Part shown: positions 13,505 to 21,037 of the stretch, one piece after another
How the letters are laid out: each line of letters begins with the position of its first letter
Numbering within the stretch: the first letter of the stretch is position 1
NCBI GenBank assembly: GCA_011390035.1
Contig: JAABTE010000001.1
Location: 1 to 30,295, forward strand
Source of the DNA: Desulfobacteraceae bacterium
Lineage (GTDB): Bacteria; Desulfobacterota; Desulfobacteria; Desulfobacterales; JAABSP01
Reading direction: 5' to 3'
Length of the DNA: 30,295 nucleotides
Translations under genes and position numbers: made by a program
The notes under the pieces: generated by a model
The model's input: the letters and a program-made list of their open reading frames with translations, nothing else
Databases searched by the model: none
What the model was told of the DNA's origin: nothing

Positions 13505-15622
13505 TTATTGGCGGCCCCTCGCCCCTTCGCCGTCCAAGCCGTCCACCGGCGCTATGCGACAGGGGATGCCCTTTAGCGCCGGGGTTCCGAATGCCTTTCC
13601 AACGGTTTCGGTATCGGTGAGCATGTTGTAGTTGGCCCGGTCCCAGTCATACAGGGCATCGGCCGACGCCTCCGGGAACCACCAGCCGTAGGCCGCCACC
13701 ACCACGCCGGGTCGCGCCCGGTCCGTCACCCTGGCGTTCTGGATAATGGCGCCCAGGGGCGTCTCCACCCGGATGGGATCGCCGTCGGCTATGCCGTGGT
13801 CCCTGGCAGTATCCGGATGGAGCCGGGCCAGGGGGCGGGGGCTTTTTTCCCGCAGTCGAGTCATCCACCGGTACGAGGAATGCAGATAGCAGGGGTCCTT
13901 GGCGCTGGTGAGAATGAGGGGGAAATCGGGCGCCGCCGGCGGCTCGCGATACTCTGGAAGAGGGGAAAGGCCCATCTTTACGGCCCCATCCAGCCGAAGG
14001 GCCACCTTGCCGTCGGGCGTGGAAAAGCCCTTTTCCCGGTACTTGTAGTACCGCTCCGGCCCTTTCAGATAGCCCTTTTCCGCAAAGGCGGCAAAATCGA
14101 GGCCGGCCGGCGCCAGCGCCGCTTCAATCAGCCCCGCCCCGTCCGCGGGCCAGTCGGCCGGGTCGGTGATCATCGCCCCCAGGCGCGTCAGGATGTCCAG
14201 GTCCGGCCGGCATTCCGGCGGCGGTTCCACGGCCCTGGGCCGGGCCAGGAGAATCCCGTGGCCGAGGCCGTAATGGCCGATGTCGTCGAACTCGAAGCCC
14301 GTGGCCGCCGGCAGCACGATGTCGGCCAGGGCGGCGGTGGGGGTCATGAACAGCTCCGAGACGGCGATAAAATCCAGGGCCATGAGGGCGGCTTTGGTTT
14401 CGGGGCTGTTGGCCCAGGTAATCAGCGGGTTTGAACACTGAACATAGGCGGCCTTGACAGGGTAGGGCTTGCCCGTGAGAACGGCCCGCTTGAAGTAGGT
14501 GGGCGGCACGGTCATCAACCGGTGGATGGCGCCGTGGTGGGCGTGGATCATCTCCTTGCGCTTGTTCGGAATCCGGTCCGCCCGCACAAAGGGGCCGAGG
14601 CCGAGGGCCGGCGGCTCCTCGGCATGGATGTTGCCCCCCGGCGCGTCCAGATTGCCGCAAATGGCCATCAGGCAGATCAGTGCCCGGGCCGCGTCGAAGT
14701 TGGACGGGGACTGCTCGATGGCGTTGCCCCACTGGATGGCGGCGGGCCGGGACCGGGCGTACAGGCGGGCCGCCGAAACGATGTCCTCCGCCGAAACGCC
14801 GGCGAGCGCCGCCCCGCGCTCCGGCGGATAAGCGGCCACATGAGCGGCAAGGTCGGCAAAGCCCGTGGCGTGGTTTTCCACGAAATCGGCGTCGTAAAGC
14901 CCTTCTCCGATGATCACGTGGAGCATGGACAGGGCCAGCGCCGCGTCCGCGCCGGGCCGGACGGGCAGCCAGAGGGCCGCCCTTTCGGCCAGTTCCGTTC
15001 GAAAGGGGTCCACCACCATCAGGTCGGCCCCGCCGGCCAGGGAGCGCAGACACCCGCTGGCGATCATCCCCTCCTCGTTGGTGGCGGTGATGTTGCTGCC
15101 CCAGAGGACCACAAGGGACGTGGGGTTGTGAAAATCGGCCACGGGATAAAAGCCGCAGGTGTGCAGGCCGGTGATCTCCCGGGGGGCGTGGCAGACATCC
15201 TGCACCGCCACCAGGTTGGGGGAGCCGAACAGGTTGGCCAGGCGGATGAGGGCGAAGTGTTCCAGGCCCTTGGGCATCCCCTGGCAGAAGGCGACGGCCC
15301 GGGCGCCGTGGCGCTCCCGGATCTCAAGGAGCCGCTCGGCGATGGCGGCAAGGGCCGTCTCCCAGGAGATCCGCTCCCAGCGGCCGCCGCCCCGGGCGCC
15401 CGTGCGCCGCAGGGGGTGGCGCAGGCGGTCCGGGTGGGTCAGCCGCTCGGCGGCCCGCATGCCCTTTAGGCAGGCGTAGCCCCGGTTTAAATAGCCATCT
15501 GGGTCGCCCTTGATTTTCACGATGGCGTTGCCGGACACCCCCACCAGCAGGGCGCATCCGCCGTGGTCCATTCGCGAGCAGTGGGTTCTAATCCAGTGAA
15601 TCGGGTCTTTCGAAAGTGTCAT
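13505..15622 (-). CDS. Molybdopterin-dependent oxidoreductase with atypical Fe-S motif
   Basis: Cytoplasmic enzyme of the DMSO-reductase superfamily (bis-molybdopterin guanine dinucleotide), about 705 residues with no Tat signal. The N-terminal Fe-S motif is odd: THCSRMDHGGCALLV then YACLKG, i.e. C-x3-D-x3-C-x27-C, with Asp where the second cysteine should be. The Mo ligand is probably the Cys in QDVCHAPRE (C150 counted from the upstream ATG at 15640), as in formate dehydrogenase and polysulfide reductase types. VLWGSNITATN, VVDPFRTE and a C-terminal molydopterin-dinucleotide-binding domain (RLHPDTARDHGIADGDPIRVETPLG) follow. No electron-transfer subunit gene is adjacent. The start is placed at the ATG at 15622 (GGAGGAG upstream); 15640 is possible. 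It is last in the ftsEX-envC-ctpA run. The substrate is unknown. Confidence 0.9.
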   Translation of the reverse strand: MTLSKDPIHWIRTHCSRMDHGGCALLVGVSGNAIVKIKGDPDGYLNRGYACLKGMRAAERLTHPDRLRHPLRRTGARGGGRWERISWETALAAIAERLLEIRERHGARAVAFCQGMPKGLEHFALIRLANLFGSPNLVAVQDVCHAPREITGLHTCGFYPVADFHNPTSLVVLWGSNITATNEEGMIASGCLRSLAGGADLMVVDPFRTELAERAALWLPVRPGADAALALSMLHVIIGEGLYDADFVENHATGFADLAAHVAAYPPERGAALAGVSAEDIVSAARLYARSRPAAIQWGNAIEQSPSNFDAARALICLMAICGNLDAPGGNIHAEEPPALGLGPFVRADRIPNKRKEMIHAHHGAIHRLMTVPPTYFKRAVLTGKPYPVKAAYVQCSNPLITWANSPETKAALMALDFIAVSELFMTPTAALADIVLPAATGFEFDDIGHYGLGHGILLARPRAVEPPPECRPDLDILTRLGAMITDPADWPADGAGLIEAALAPAGLDFAAFAEKGYLKGPERYYKYREKGFSTPDGKVALRLDGAVKMGLSPLPEYREPPAAPDFPLILTSAKDPCYLHSSYRWMTRLREKSPRPLARLHPDTARDHGIADGDPIRVETPLGAIIQNARVTDRARPGVVVAAYGWWFPEASADALYDWDRANYNMLTDTETVGKAFGTPALKGIPCRIAPVDGLDGEGARGRQ

Positions 15623-15706
15623 TGATTCGCTCTCCTCCATCCCCTCCCCCCGGCATCCTTGGCAACGCGAAAAGCGGGACGCCTCCGGGGAACGGGAAAT
15701 GCGTTT

Positions 15707-16558
15707 TTATCCATCCGCGTGAACCACCATGGCGGCCGGCACCAGGTCCACCCGCTCCCGTATCCAGACCATCAGGTCCCGAAGCGCGGCCAGGGTGGCC
15801 GGGTGGGGGTGGCCGATGGCCACCGCCTCGCCCATGGATTGGGCCGTCCGCACCGCCAGAAGCGCCTGGGAGCGGATCGACGCCGGGTCCGGGTCATGGT
15901 CCAGGAAGATGTCCCGGCCCGCAAAGGGCAGCGCCAGCAGGCGGGCCACGGATCCGCACCGGCTTTCGGCGGTGGTCTCGCTGTCGATGAAGAACATGCC
16001 CCGCTTGCGCAGGGCGGACATAATCCGATACAGGTGAGCCGGCCGGGTGGTCAATCGGGAGCCCATGTGGTTGTTGACGCCCACGGCGCCGGGCACCGCC
16101 GCCAGGCCGGCTGAAAGGGCCTGGTCCAGCGCCATTGGGATCATGGCGTCCAGCAGCGCCCCCGGCCCCGGGTCCCGATGCGGGTATTCCACCGGCTCCA
16201 TGGGCAGGTGGAGCATGATCTGGACCCCCCGCTCCCGGGCCACCCGAAGCACCGCCTCCCGATGGGGCGCCGCAGGCAGCACGGAAAAGGTTATGCCGCA
16301 GTCCAGCTCGGCCAGGGCCTCGGCCATGGCCGGATCATAGCCCATGTCGTCGATGATCAGCGCCAGGCGGGGGCGGCGGGATGAGGGAGGGGCGGGAATG
16401 GGAGCGGACGGTGGACGCGGGTCGTTATCGGGTGAAAAGGCGACATTGTAATGGCGGGCTTCATGGGGGGGCCCGACGGCCGGCGCATGGAACACTACGG
16501 CAAAAACGATCACCAGGGCGGCGAGGCCGGGGACGGCCCATGACAAAACATTTCTCAT
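15707..16558 (-). CDS. YibQ-like divergent polysaccharide deacetylase family protein
   Basis: 283 residues. An N-terminal hydrophobic segment (VLSWAVPGLAALVIVFAVVF) acts as a signal anchor and is followed by a Pro-rich linker. The NodB-like barrel runs from RLALIIDDMGYD to the C-terminus. The family motifs DDMGYD, MLHLPMEP, GVNNHMGS and FFIDSETT are present; the Asp pair and NHMGS His are the likely metal-site residues. The family (E. coli YibQ) has no firmly known substrate. In E. coli yibQ lies directly after envC, and here it follows envC and ctpA, so a periplasmic cell-wall role is inferred. It is separated from ctpA by a large hairpin, and its own ribosome-binding site is weak. Confidence 0.88.
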   Translation of the reverse strand: MRNVLSWAVPGLAALVIVFAVVFHAPAVGPPHEARHYNVAFSPDNDPRPPSAPIPAPPSSRRPRLALIIDDMGYDPAMAEALAELDCGITFSVLPAAPHREAVLRVARERGVQIMLHLPMEPVEYPHRDPGPGALLDAMIPMALDQALSAGLAAVPGAVGVNNHMGSRLTTRPAHLYRIMSALRKRGMFFIDSETTAESRCGSVARLLALPFAGRDIFLDHDPDPASIRSQALLAVRTAQSMGEAVAIGHPHPATLAALRDLMVWIRERVDLVPAAMVVHADG

Positions 16559-16573
16559 AACGGCCGCAAGCGA

Positions 16574-16626
16574 GCGCCCGCCCCGCCTCCAGGGGCCGCC
16601 GGGGCGGGCTGGAGGCGGGCGGGCGC
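16574..16626 (-). terminator. Large GC-rich hairpin between ctpA and the yibQ-like gene
   Basis: Arms 16574-16592 and 16609-16626 are complementary over 18 bp with one bulged C. The hairpin begins 18 bases after the ctpA stop. No T-tract follows on the minus strand, so it may be a partial terminator, a 3'-end stabiliser for the upstream mRNA, or a barrier that lowers expression of the two genes behind it. Confidence 0.5.
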
Positions 16627-16644
16627 CGGCGCTGTTGTTGCGAA

Positions 16645-18033
16645 TCAGCCGTTCAGGTTCTTGAAAATATCGTAGCTGACCAGAATGCCCAGGGCGCGCA
16701 TCACCTGGTTGTCCGCCTGGAGGCCCTCCATGTCCAGCGGGCCGTAGCGGTTCTGGGGGGGCCGGCGGCCCTGCGGATTGCCGGGCTTTTCCTCCTCGTG
16801 GGCGTCGGCGTCCGATTCCGGCTCAACCGCCTCTTGCGCATCGTCCTCGGATTGATTCACCTCCAGGTGGTTGCGCAGGTCCTTCTCCTTGAGCAGATCC
16901 TCATCCTCGATGAACTCCGCATCGATGAACCGGTGCTTGACCAGAATGTCCGGCTCGATGCCCTGGGCCTGGATGGACCGGCCACTGGGGGTATAATACA
17001 GGGCGATGGTGAATTTGAGGCCGTAGCCGTCCCGCAGGGTCTCCACCGTCTGCACGGAGCCCTTGCCGAAGGAGCTGGTGCCCAGAATCAGCCCACGGCG
17101 ATGGTCCTGAAGTGCCCCGGCCACGATCTCCGAGGCGCTGGCGCTGCCGCTATTGATTAACACCACGATGGGATAGGCGTGCCGATCCTTGTCCGGCTGG
17201 GCGTTGAAAACCCGGGTGTGCCGGGTCTGGCGCCCCTTGATGGAAACGATCACGCCCTCATCCAGAAACAGATCCGAAACGCTGATGGCCTGGTTGAGCA
17301 GGCCGCCAGGGTTGTCCCGCAGGTCCAGCACCAGGCCCTTCAAGGGGGTGGCGCCCGATTCCAGGCTCCTCAGGGCAGCGTCCAGGTCATCCGTGGTGTT
17401 CTCCTGAAAGTTGGTGATGCGGATGTAGCCGTAACCGGGCTTGAGCGTCATGTAGCGCACGCTTTCGATGGGGATGATGTCCCGCACCAGGCGGAAATCC
17501 ATGGGCTTTGCCGCCCCCTCCCGAACGATGGTGATCACCACCGGCTCACCCTTGGGCCCCCGCATCTTCTTGACGGCCTCCCAGAGCATCATGTCTTTGG
17601 TGGACGCGCCGTCCACCGCCGTGATGATGTCGCCGGCCTGCACCCCCGCCTCATAGGCCGGCGTGCCCTCGATGGGCGAGATCACCGTCAGCATGCCCTT
17701 TTGCATGGTGATGACGATGCCGATGCCGCCGAACTCTCCCCGGGTGTCGATCTGAAGCTCCTCGAAGGCCTCCGGGGGCAGCAGTTGGGAGTGCGGATCG
17801 AGGCTGGTCATCATCCCCTGAATCGCCTTGTGGATCAGATCCTCCGTATCCACCTCGTCCACATAGTTCTTCTCCACCAGATCGATCACGTCGGAGAACA
17901 GCTTGAGCCCCTTGTAGGTGGCTTCGTCCCCGGCCTGGAGCCCCCGGTAAAATCCGGACCCGATGGTGCCGACAAGCACCGCCACCACCATGACGACCCA
18001 CAGCCTGACCTGCCCCTTTTCAGATTTTCGCAT
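16645..18033 (-). CDS. ctpA: C-terminal processing peptidase, S41 family (CtpA/Prc type)
   Basis: Periplasmic serine protease that trims or degrades proteins from the C-terminus. In Gram-negatives such enzymes act on cell-wall hydrolases and lipoproteins. 462 residues. An N-terminal signal anchor (LWVVMVVAVLVGTIGSGFY) is followed by a PDZ domain (about 100-180, FGGIGIVI...GDIITAVDG). The S41 core has the catalytic Ser in NSGSASASEIV and the Lys in SSFGKGSVQ, so the Ser-Lys dyad is intact. The C-terminus is an acidic tail with SEDDAQEAVEPESDADAHEEE and a final hydrophobic stretch. The ATG at 18033 is 16 bases after the envC stop, with AAAGGAG between them. The envC-ctpA order is common in Proteobacteria. 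Confidence 0.95.
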   Translation of the reverse strand: MRKSEKGQVRLWVVMVVAVLVGTIGSGFYRGLQAGDEATYKGLKLFSDVIDLVEKNYVDEVDTEDLIHKAIQGMMTSLDPHSQLLPPEAFEELQIDTRGEFGGIGIVITMQKGMLTVISPIEGTPAYEAGVQAGDIITAVDGASTKDMMLWEAVKKMRGPKGEPVVITIVREGAAKPMDFRLVRDIIPIESVRYMTLKPGYGYIRITNFQENTTDDLDAALRSLESGATPLKGLVLDLRDNPGGLLNQAISVSDLFLDEGVIVSIKGRQTRHTRVFNAQPDKDRHAYPIVVLINSGSASASEIVAGALQDHRRGLILGTSSFGKGSVQTVETLRDGYGLKFTIALYYTPSGRSIQAQGIEPDILVKHRFIDAEFIEDEDLLKEKDLRNHLEVNQSEDDAQEAVEPESDADAHEEEKPGNPQGRRPPQNRYGPLDMEGLQADNQVMRALGILVSYDIFKNLNG

Positions 18034-18049
18034 TGCTCGCTAAACTCCT

Positions 18050-19417
18050 TTACCCTTTTTTCAGCCACTTCATGGGGTCCATGGGCTTTCCATGGTGGCG
18101 AATTTCAAAATGCAGGATCGGCCCCTTGAGCGAGTCGGTGTCGCCCACCGTTGCGATGGCTTCGCCCTCCGCCACGGCGTCCCCCTCCTGCTTATAAACC
18201 TCTCGCGCATGCGCGTACAATGTATAATAACTGTCTCCGTGGTCGATGATCAACAGATTTCCATACCCCTTGAACCAGTTGGAGAAGAGTACCCGCCCCG
18301 GCCGGACCGCCTTGATGGGGGCGCCCATGGAGGCCTTGATGTCGATGCCGCTCTGATAGTTGACCACGTTTAACTCGGTGTTGCGGTATGGCCCGAATCG
18401 GGAAATGATCTCTCCTTTCACCGGCATTCTAAGCATACCCTTGAACGAAGTAAAGCCCCCGCCGGGAGATTTCCCGGCCGGCGGGTCGGGGTCGGGGGCG
18501 GGGGCAGCGGCGGCGGCCCGCCGCATCAATGCCGCGATCTTCTCGTCCAGCTCGCCGGCGGACCGCCGCAGGGCAGCCAGCGTGGACTGGGCATTCTTTC
18601 GCTCGTCCCGCGCCTCCGTCAGCAACCGCTCCCGCTCGGCCTTTCGCTCGGTCAGGGAGGCGCGCTGGACCTGACAGGTCTCCTCCAGCGCCCGCTTTTC
18701 CGCCAGGGCCTCCGAAAGGGCCGCCATCACCCCGGAAAGGGCCGCCCTGCGCCCGGCCAGCTCGGCCAGCAGCCGGCCGTCATGTTCCACGATCTCCGAC
18801 AGCGCGGTCCGCACCCGGAAAAATTCATTCACCGAATCGGCCGACGCCAGCAGGTTCATCCGCCCTAGCCGGGAGAGCTTGTAAAGGGCCACCATCCGAT
18901 CCGCCGCGTAGGCCTCGGCCTCTGCGATGGCCTCGGCCAGGGCTTGGGATTCGGCGCTCTTTTTTCCAATGGCGGCATTCAGCGCCGAAAGCTCCCGATC
19001 CAGGGCCGCCATGCGCCGGTTGGCGTCGTTAAGGTCCTTTTCCGTCTCCCGGAGCCGCTGGATGCAGTCGCTCTCCTTGCGCCGCAGGGCCGCCGCATCG
19101 GCCTTTCGGGCCTCGATCCGCCTGCGGATCCGCTCGGCCTCCCGCCGGTACCGCTCCAGGTTGCCCGCGCCGGTGGTTCCGGCCGGCCCCGCCTTGCTCC
19201 CCGGCTTGACTTCCGGCTCAAATCCCGCCTTGCTCCCCGGTTCGCCTGCCGGCTCAACACCCGGCTCAACTCCGGCTTCGACCCTGGGTTCGGCCCAGGC
19301 ATCCGCCGGCCCCCCCGCGCCGGGCCCCGGGGAAAATGCCAGCAAAAGCGCCGCCGGCAGCGCCAGGGCCCGCCCCAAAGCGCCAAGCCCAAAACCGGCC
19401 CGCGTCCGCCGTCTCAC
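18050..19417 (-). CDS. envC: EnvC-like murein hydrolase activator (degenerate LytM)
   Basis: Periplasmic partner of FtsEX that switches on septal N-acetylmuramyl-L-alanine amidases. About 455 residues: a signal peptide (1-42), a low-complexity linker (about 43-85, repeats of xEPGxxA type), a long coiled coil (about 88-320), a Pro/Ala linker, then a LytM (M23-fold) domain from MPVKGEIISRFGPY to the end. The zinc ligands are incomplete: the first His is replaced (YQSGIDI) and the HxH motif is ILHFEI, as expected for an activator rather than an enzyme. The start is the GTG at 19417, which overlaps the ftsX TGA (GTGA). A longer frame up to 19822 lies inside ftsX and is rejected. Direct linkage behind ftsEX supports the EnvC role. 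Confidence 0.9.
   Translation of the reverse strand: MRRRTRAGFGLGALGRALALPAALLLAFSPGPGAGGPADAWAEPRVEAGVEPGVEPAGEPGSKAGFEPEVKPGSKAGPAGTTGAGNLERYRREAERIRRRIEARKADAAALRRKESDCIQRLRETEKDLNDANRRMAALDRELSALNAAIGKKSAESQALAEAIAEAEAYAADRMVALYKLSRLGRMNLLASADSVNEFFRVRTALSEIVEHDGRLLAELAGRRAALSGVMAALSEALAEKRALEETCQVQRASLTERKAERERLLTEARDERKNAQSTLAALRRSAGELDEKIAALMRRAAAAAPAPDPDPPAGKSPGGGFTSFKGMLRMPVKGEIISRFGPYRNTELNVVNYQSGIDIKASMGAPIKAVRPGRVLFSNWFKGYGNLLIIDHGDSYYTLYAHAREVYKQEGDAVAEGEAIATVGDTDSLKGPILHFEIRHHGKPMDPMKWLKKG
19188..19259 (-). repeat. Two 36-bp imperfect tandem repeats in envC
   Basis: The 17-base core CCCGCCTTGCTCCCCGG occurs at 19188-19204 and exactly 36 bases on at 19224-19240, with similar flanks. 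It encodes the repeated xEPGSKAGFEPEVKPGSKAG linker between the signal peptide and coiled coil of EnvC. Confidence 0.7.
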
Positions 19418-20286
19418 GCCCGCCCGAACTGCTTGATGGATATGTAGGCCCCGGTCCATCCGATCAGCATGCTCCCCAGAAGGATTCCCCCCATCATCTC
19501 CATCGGCAGAAACCGCACGGGCAGAAGGCCCGCGTCCTCCGACACCCGGTAAATGATGAACCGGAACCCCGCGTAAAGCCCCAGCAGGCCCAGGGCGCCG
19601 CCGGCGATCCCGTGAATCAGCCCCTGGATGTAAAAAGGCAGCCGGATGAAGGCGTCCGTTGCCCCCACAAGGCGCATGATCTCCACCTCCTCCCGGCGGG
19701 AGAAGAGCATCAGCCGGATGGTGTTGGCCACGATAAACGCCCCGGCCAGAAAAAAAAGCCCGCCCATGGCCATGCCAGTGAGCCGAAACAGATCCACCAG
19801 CCGGGCGAACCGCTCCAGCCACTGCCGACCGTATTCCACCGAGTCCACCCCGTTAAGGGCAGCGATCTGATCGGCCAGCAGCGCCACCCGCTCCCGGCCC
19901 AGAAACGCCTCGGCCATATGCACCTCGAAGGCGTCGGGCAGCGGGTTCTCCCGGAGGTTCTCCAGCAAGGACGCCCGGCCGGCCATCTCGGCCCGGAGGT
20001 GTTCCAGGGCCAGCGCCCTGGGAATGAACCGGGCCTCGCCCACCCCCGGAAGGGAGCGGATCTCGGCGGCCAGCTCGCCGATCCGGGCATCTTCCAGATC
20101 CGGCCCCAGATAGGCCATGATCCTGATCTGGCGGGTCCACATGCTCAAAAGGCCGCCGGCGTTGACGAAAAAGAGCGTGAAGGCCCCCACGATGAGGATG
20201 GCAAGGGCCACGGTGACCACCGTGACGAGATTCAAAAACCGGTTGGCCCACATGTCCCTCAGGGCCCGGGGAATGGCCATGATCAT
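19414..20286 (-). CDS. ftsX: Cell division protein FtsX
   Basis: Inner-membrane subunit of the FtsEX complex, which couples ATP hydrolysis to activation of periplasmic peptidoglycan hydrolases. 290 residues. The N-terminus MIMAIPRALRDMWANRFLNLVT leads into the first membrane helix (about 19-45). A periplasmic domain with RIMAYLGPDLED...AEIRSLPGV (about 50-165) is where EnvC would dock. Three more helices follow (about 175-205, 220-245, 260-282) with the conserved EVEIMRLVGATDAFIRLPF. The ATG at 20286 or 20280 is 7-14 bases after the ftsE stop; GAGGG serves as ribosome-binding site. The stop overlaps the envC GTG. Confidence 0.95.
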   Translation of the reverse strand: MIMAIPRALRDMWANRFLNLVTVVTVALAILIVGAFTLFFVNAGGLLSMWTRQIRIMAYLGPDLEDARIGELAAEIRSLPGVGEARFIPRALALEHLRAEMAGRASLLENLRENPLPDAFEVHMAEAFLGRERVALLADQIAALNGVDSVEYGRQWLERFARLVDLFRLTGMAMGGLFFLAGAFIVANTIRLMLFSRREEVEIMRLVGATDAFIRLPFYIQGLIHGIAGGALGLLGLYAGFRFIIYRVSEDAGLLPVRFLPMEMMGGILLGSMLIGWTGAYISIKQFGRA

Positions 20287-20293
20287 GACGCCC

Positions 20294-21037
20294 TCATTCC
20301 GGTAGCGGGGGGATCACGGTGGATACATCCAGCCGGCCGCCGTCCAGCAGAACCACCCGGCCGCCGGTGCGCCGGATCAGGGCCGTGTCGTGGGTGGCCA
20401 CCAGCACAGTGATGCCCCGCCGATGGAATCCGCGCAACAGTTGAAACACGGCATTGGCCGCCTCGGCGTCAAGGCTGCCGGTGGGCTCGTCGGCCAGGAT
20501 GATCCGCGGGTCGCCCACGATGGCCCGGGCCACGGCCACCCGCTGCTGCTCGCCGCCGGACAGGCTGGGCGGCAGGGCCCGGCCCTTTTCCTCCATGCCC
20601 ACGGCGCGCAGCACGCTGCGGACCTTCTTGCGAATCAGCTTGCGCCGCTCCCCCCTGGCCTCCAGGGCGATGGCGACATTGTCGAACACGCTTCTGGTGG
20701 CGATCAGCTTGTAATCTTGAAAGATGATGCCGAACTTCCTTCGCAGATGGGGCGCCCGCCGCCGGGGCAGGCGGGACAGATTGATCCCGTCGATGACCAC
20801 CTGGCCGTCGGTGGCCGGCTCGCCCATGTACAGCATCCGCAACAGGGTGGTCTTGCCGGCGCCGCTGGGGCCGCTGATGAAGACGAACTCCCTTTCGCTC
20901 ACCGCAAGGCTCACGTCGGCCAGGGCCAGCTTTGCCCCATAGCGCTTGTACACATGGAACATGCGGATGATCGGCTCGCCTCCCTCGGCCTCGGCGGCCC
21001 CGCCCGCCGTGGCATCCCCGGCCGCCGGAACGGTCAT
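20294..21037 (-). CDS. ftsE: Cell division ATP-binding protein FtsE
   Basis: Cytoplasmic ABC ATPase of FtsEX. 247 residues with an extra Ala/Gly-rich N-terminal tail of about 20 residues. Walker A GPSGAGKTT is at 56-64. The Q-loop region IIFQDYKLI is typical of FtsE, as are the signature LSGGEQQRVAVARAI, Walker B RIILADEPTGSLD and the switch His in VATHD. All ATPase motifs are intact. Its ATG overlaps the TGA of the TolC-like gene (ATGA), so the two are probably translationally coupled. Followed by ftsX after 7 bases. Confidence 0.95.
   Translation of the reverse strand: MTVPAAGDATAGGAAEAEGGEPIIRMFHVYKRYGAKLALADVSLAVSEREFVFISGPSGAGKTTLLRMLYMGEPATDGQVVIDGINLSRLPRRRAPHLRRKFGIIFQDYKLIATRSVFDNVAIALEARGERRKLIRKKVRSVLRAVGMEEKGRALPPSLSGGEQQRVAVARAIVGDPRIILADEPTGSLDAEAANAVFQLLRGFHRRGITVLVATHDTALIRRTGGRVVLLDGGRLDVSTVIPPLPE

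Noticed and set aside
14522..15469. 315-codon plus-strand frame opposite the molybdopterin oxidoreductase
   Set aside because: No recognisable domain, Gly/Val/Arg-rich, and fully covered by a gene with clear family motifs.
19418..19822. N-terminal extension of the EnvC frame to 590 codons
   Set aside because: It overlaps ftsX and translates as low-complexity His/Gly/Arg sequence. The GTG at 19417 begins a proper signal peptide.
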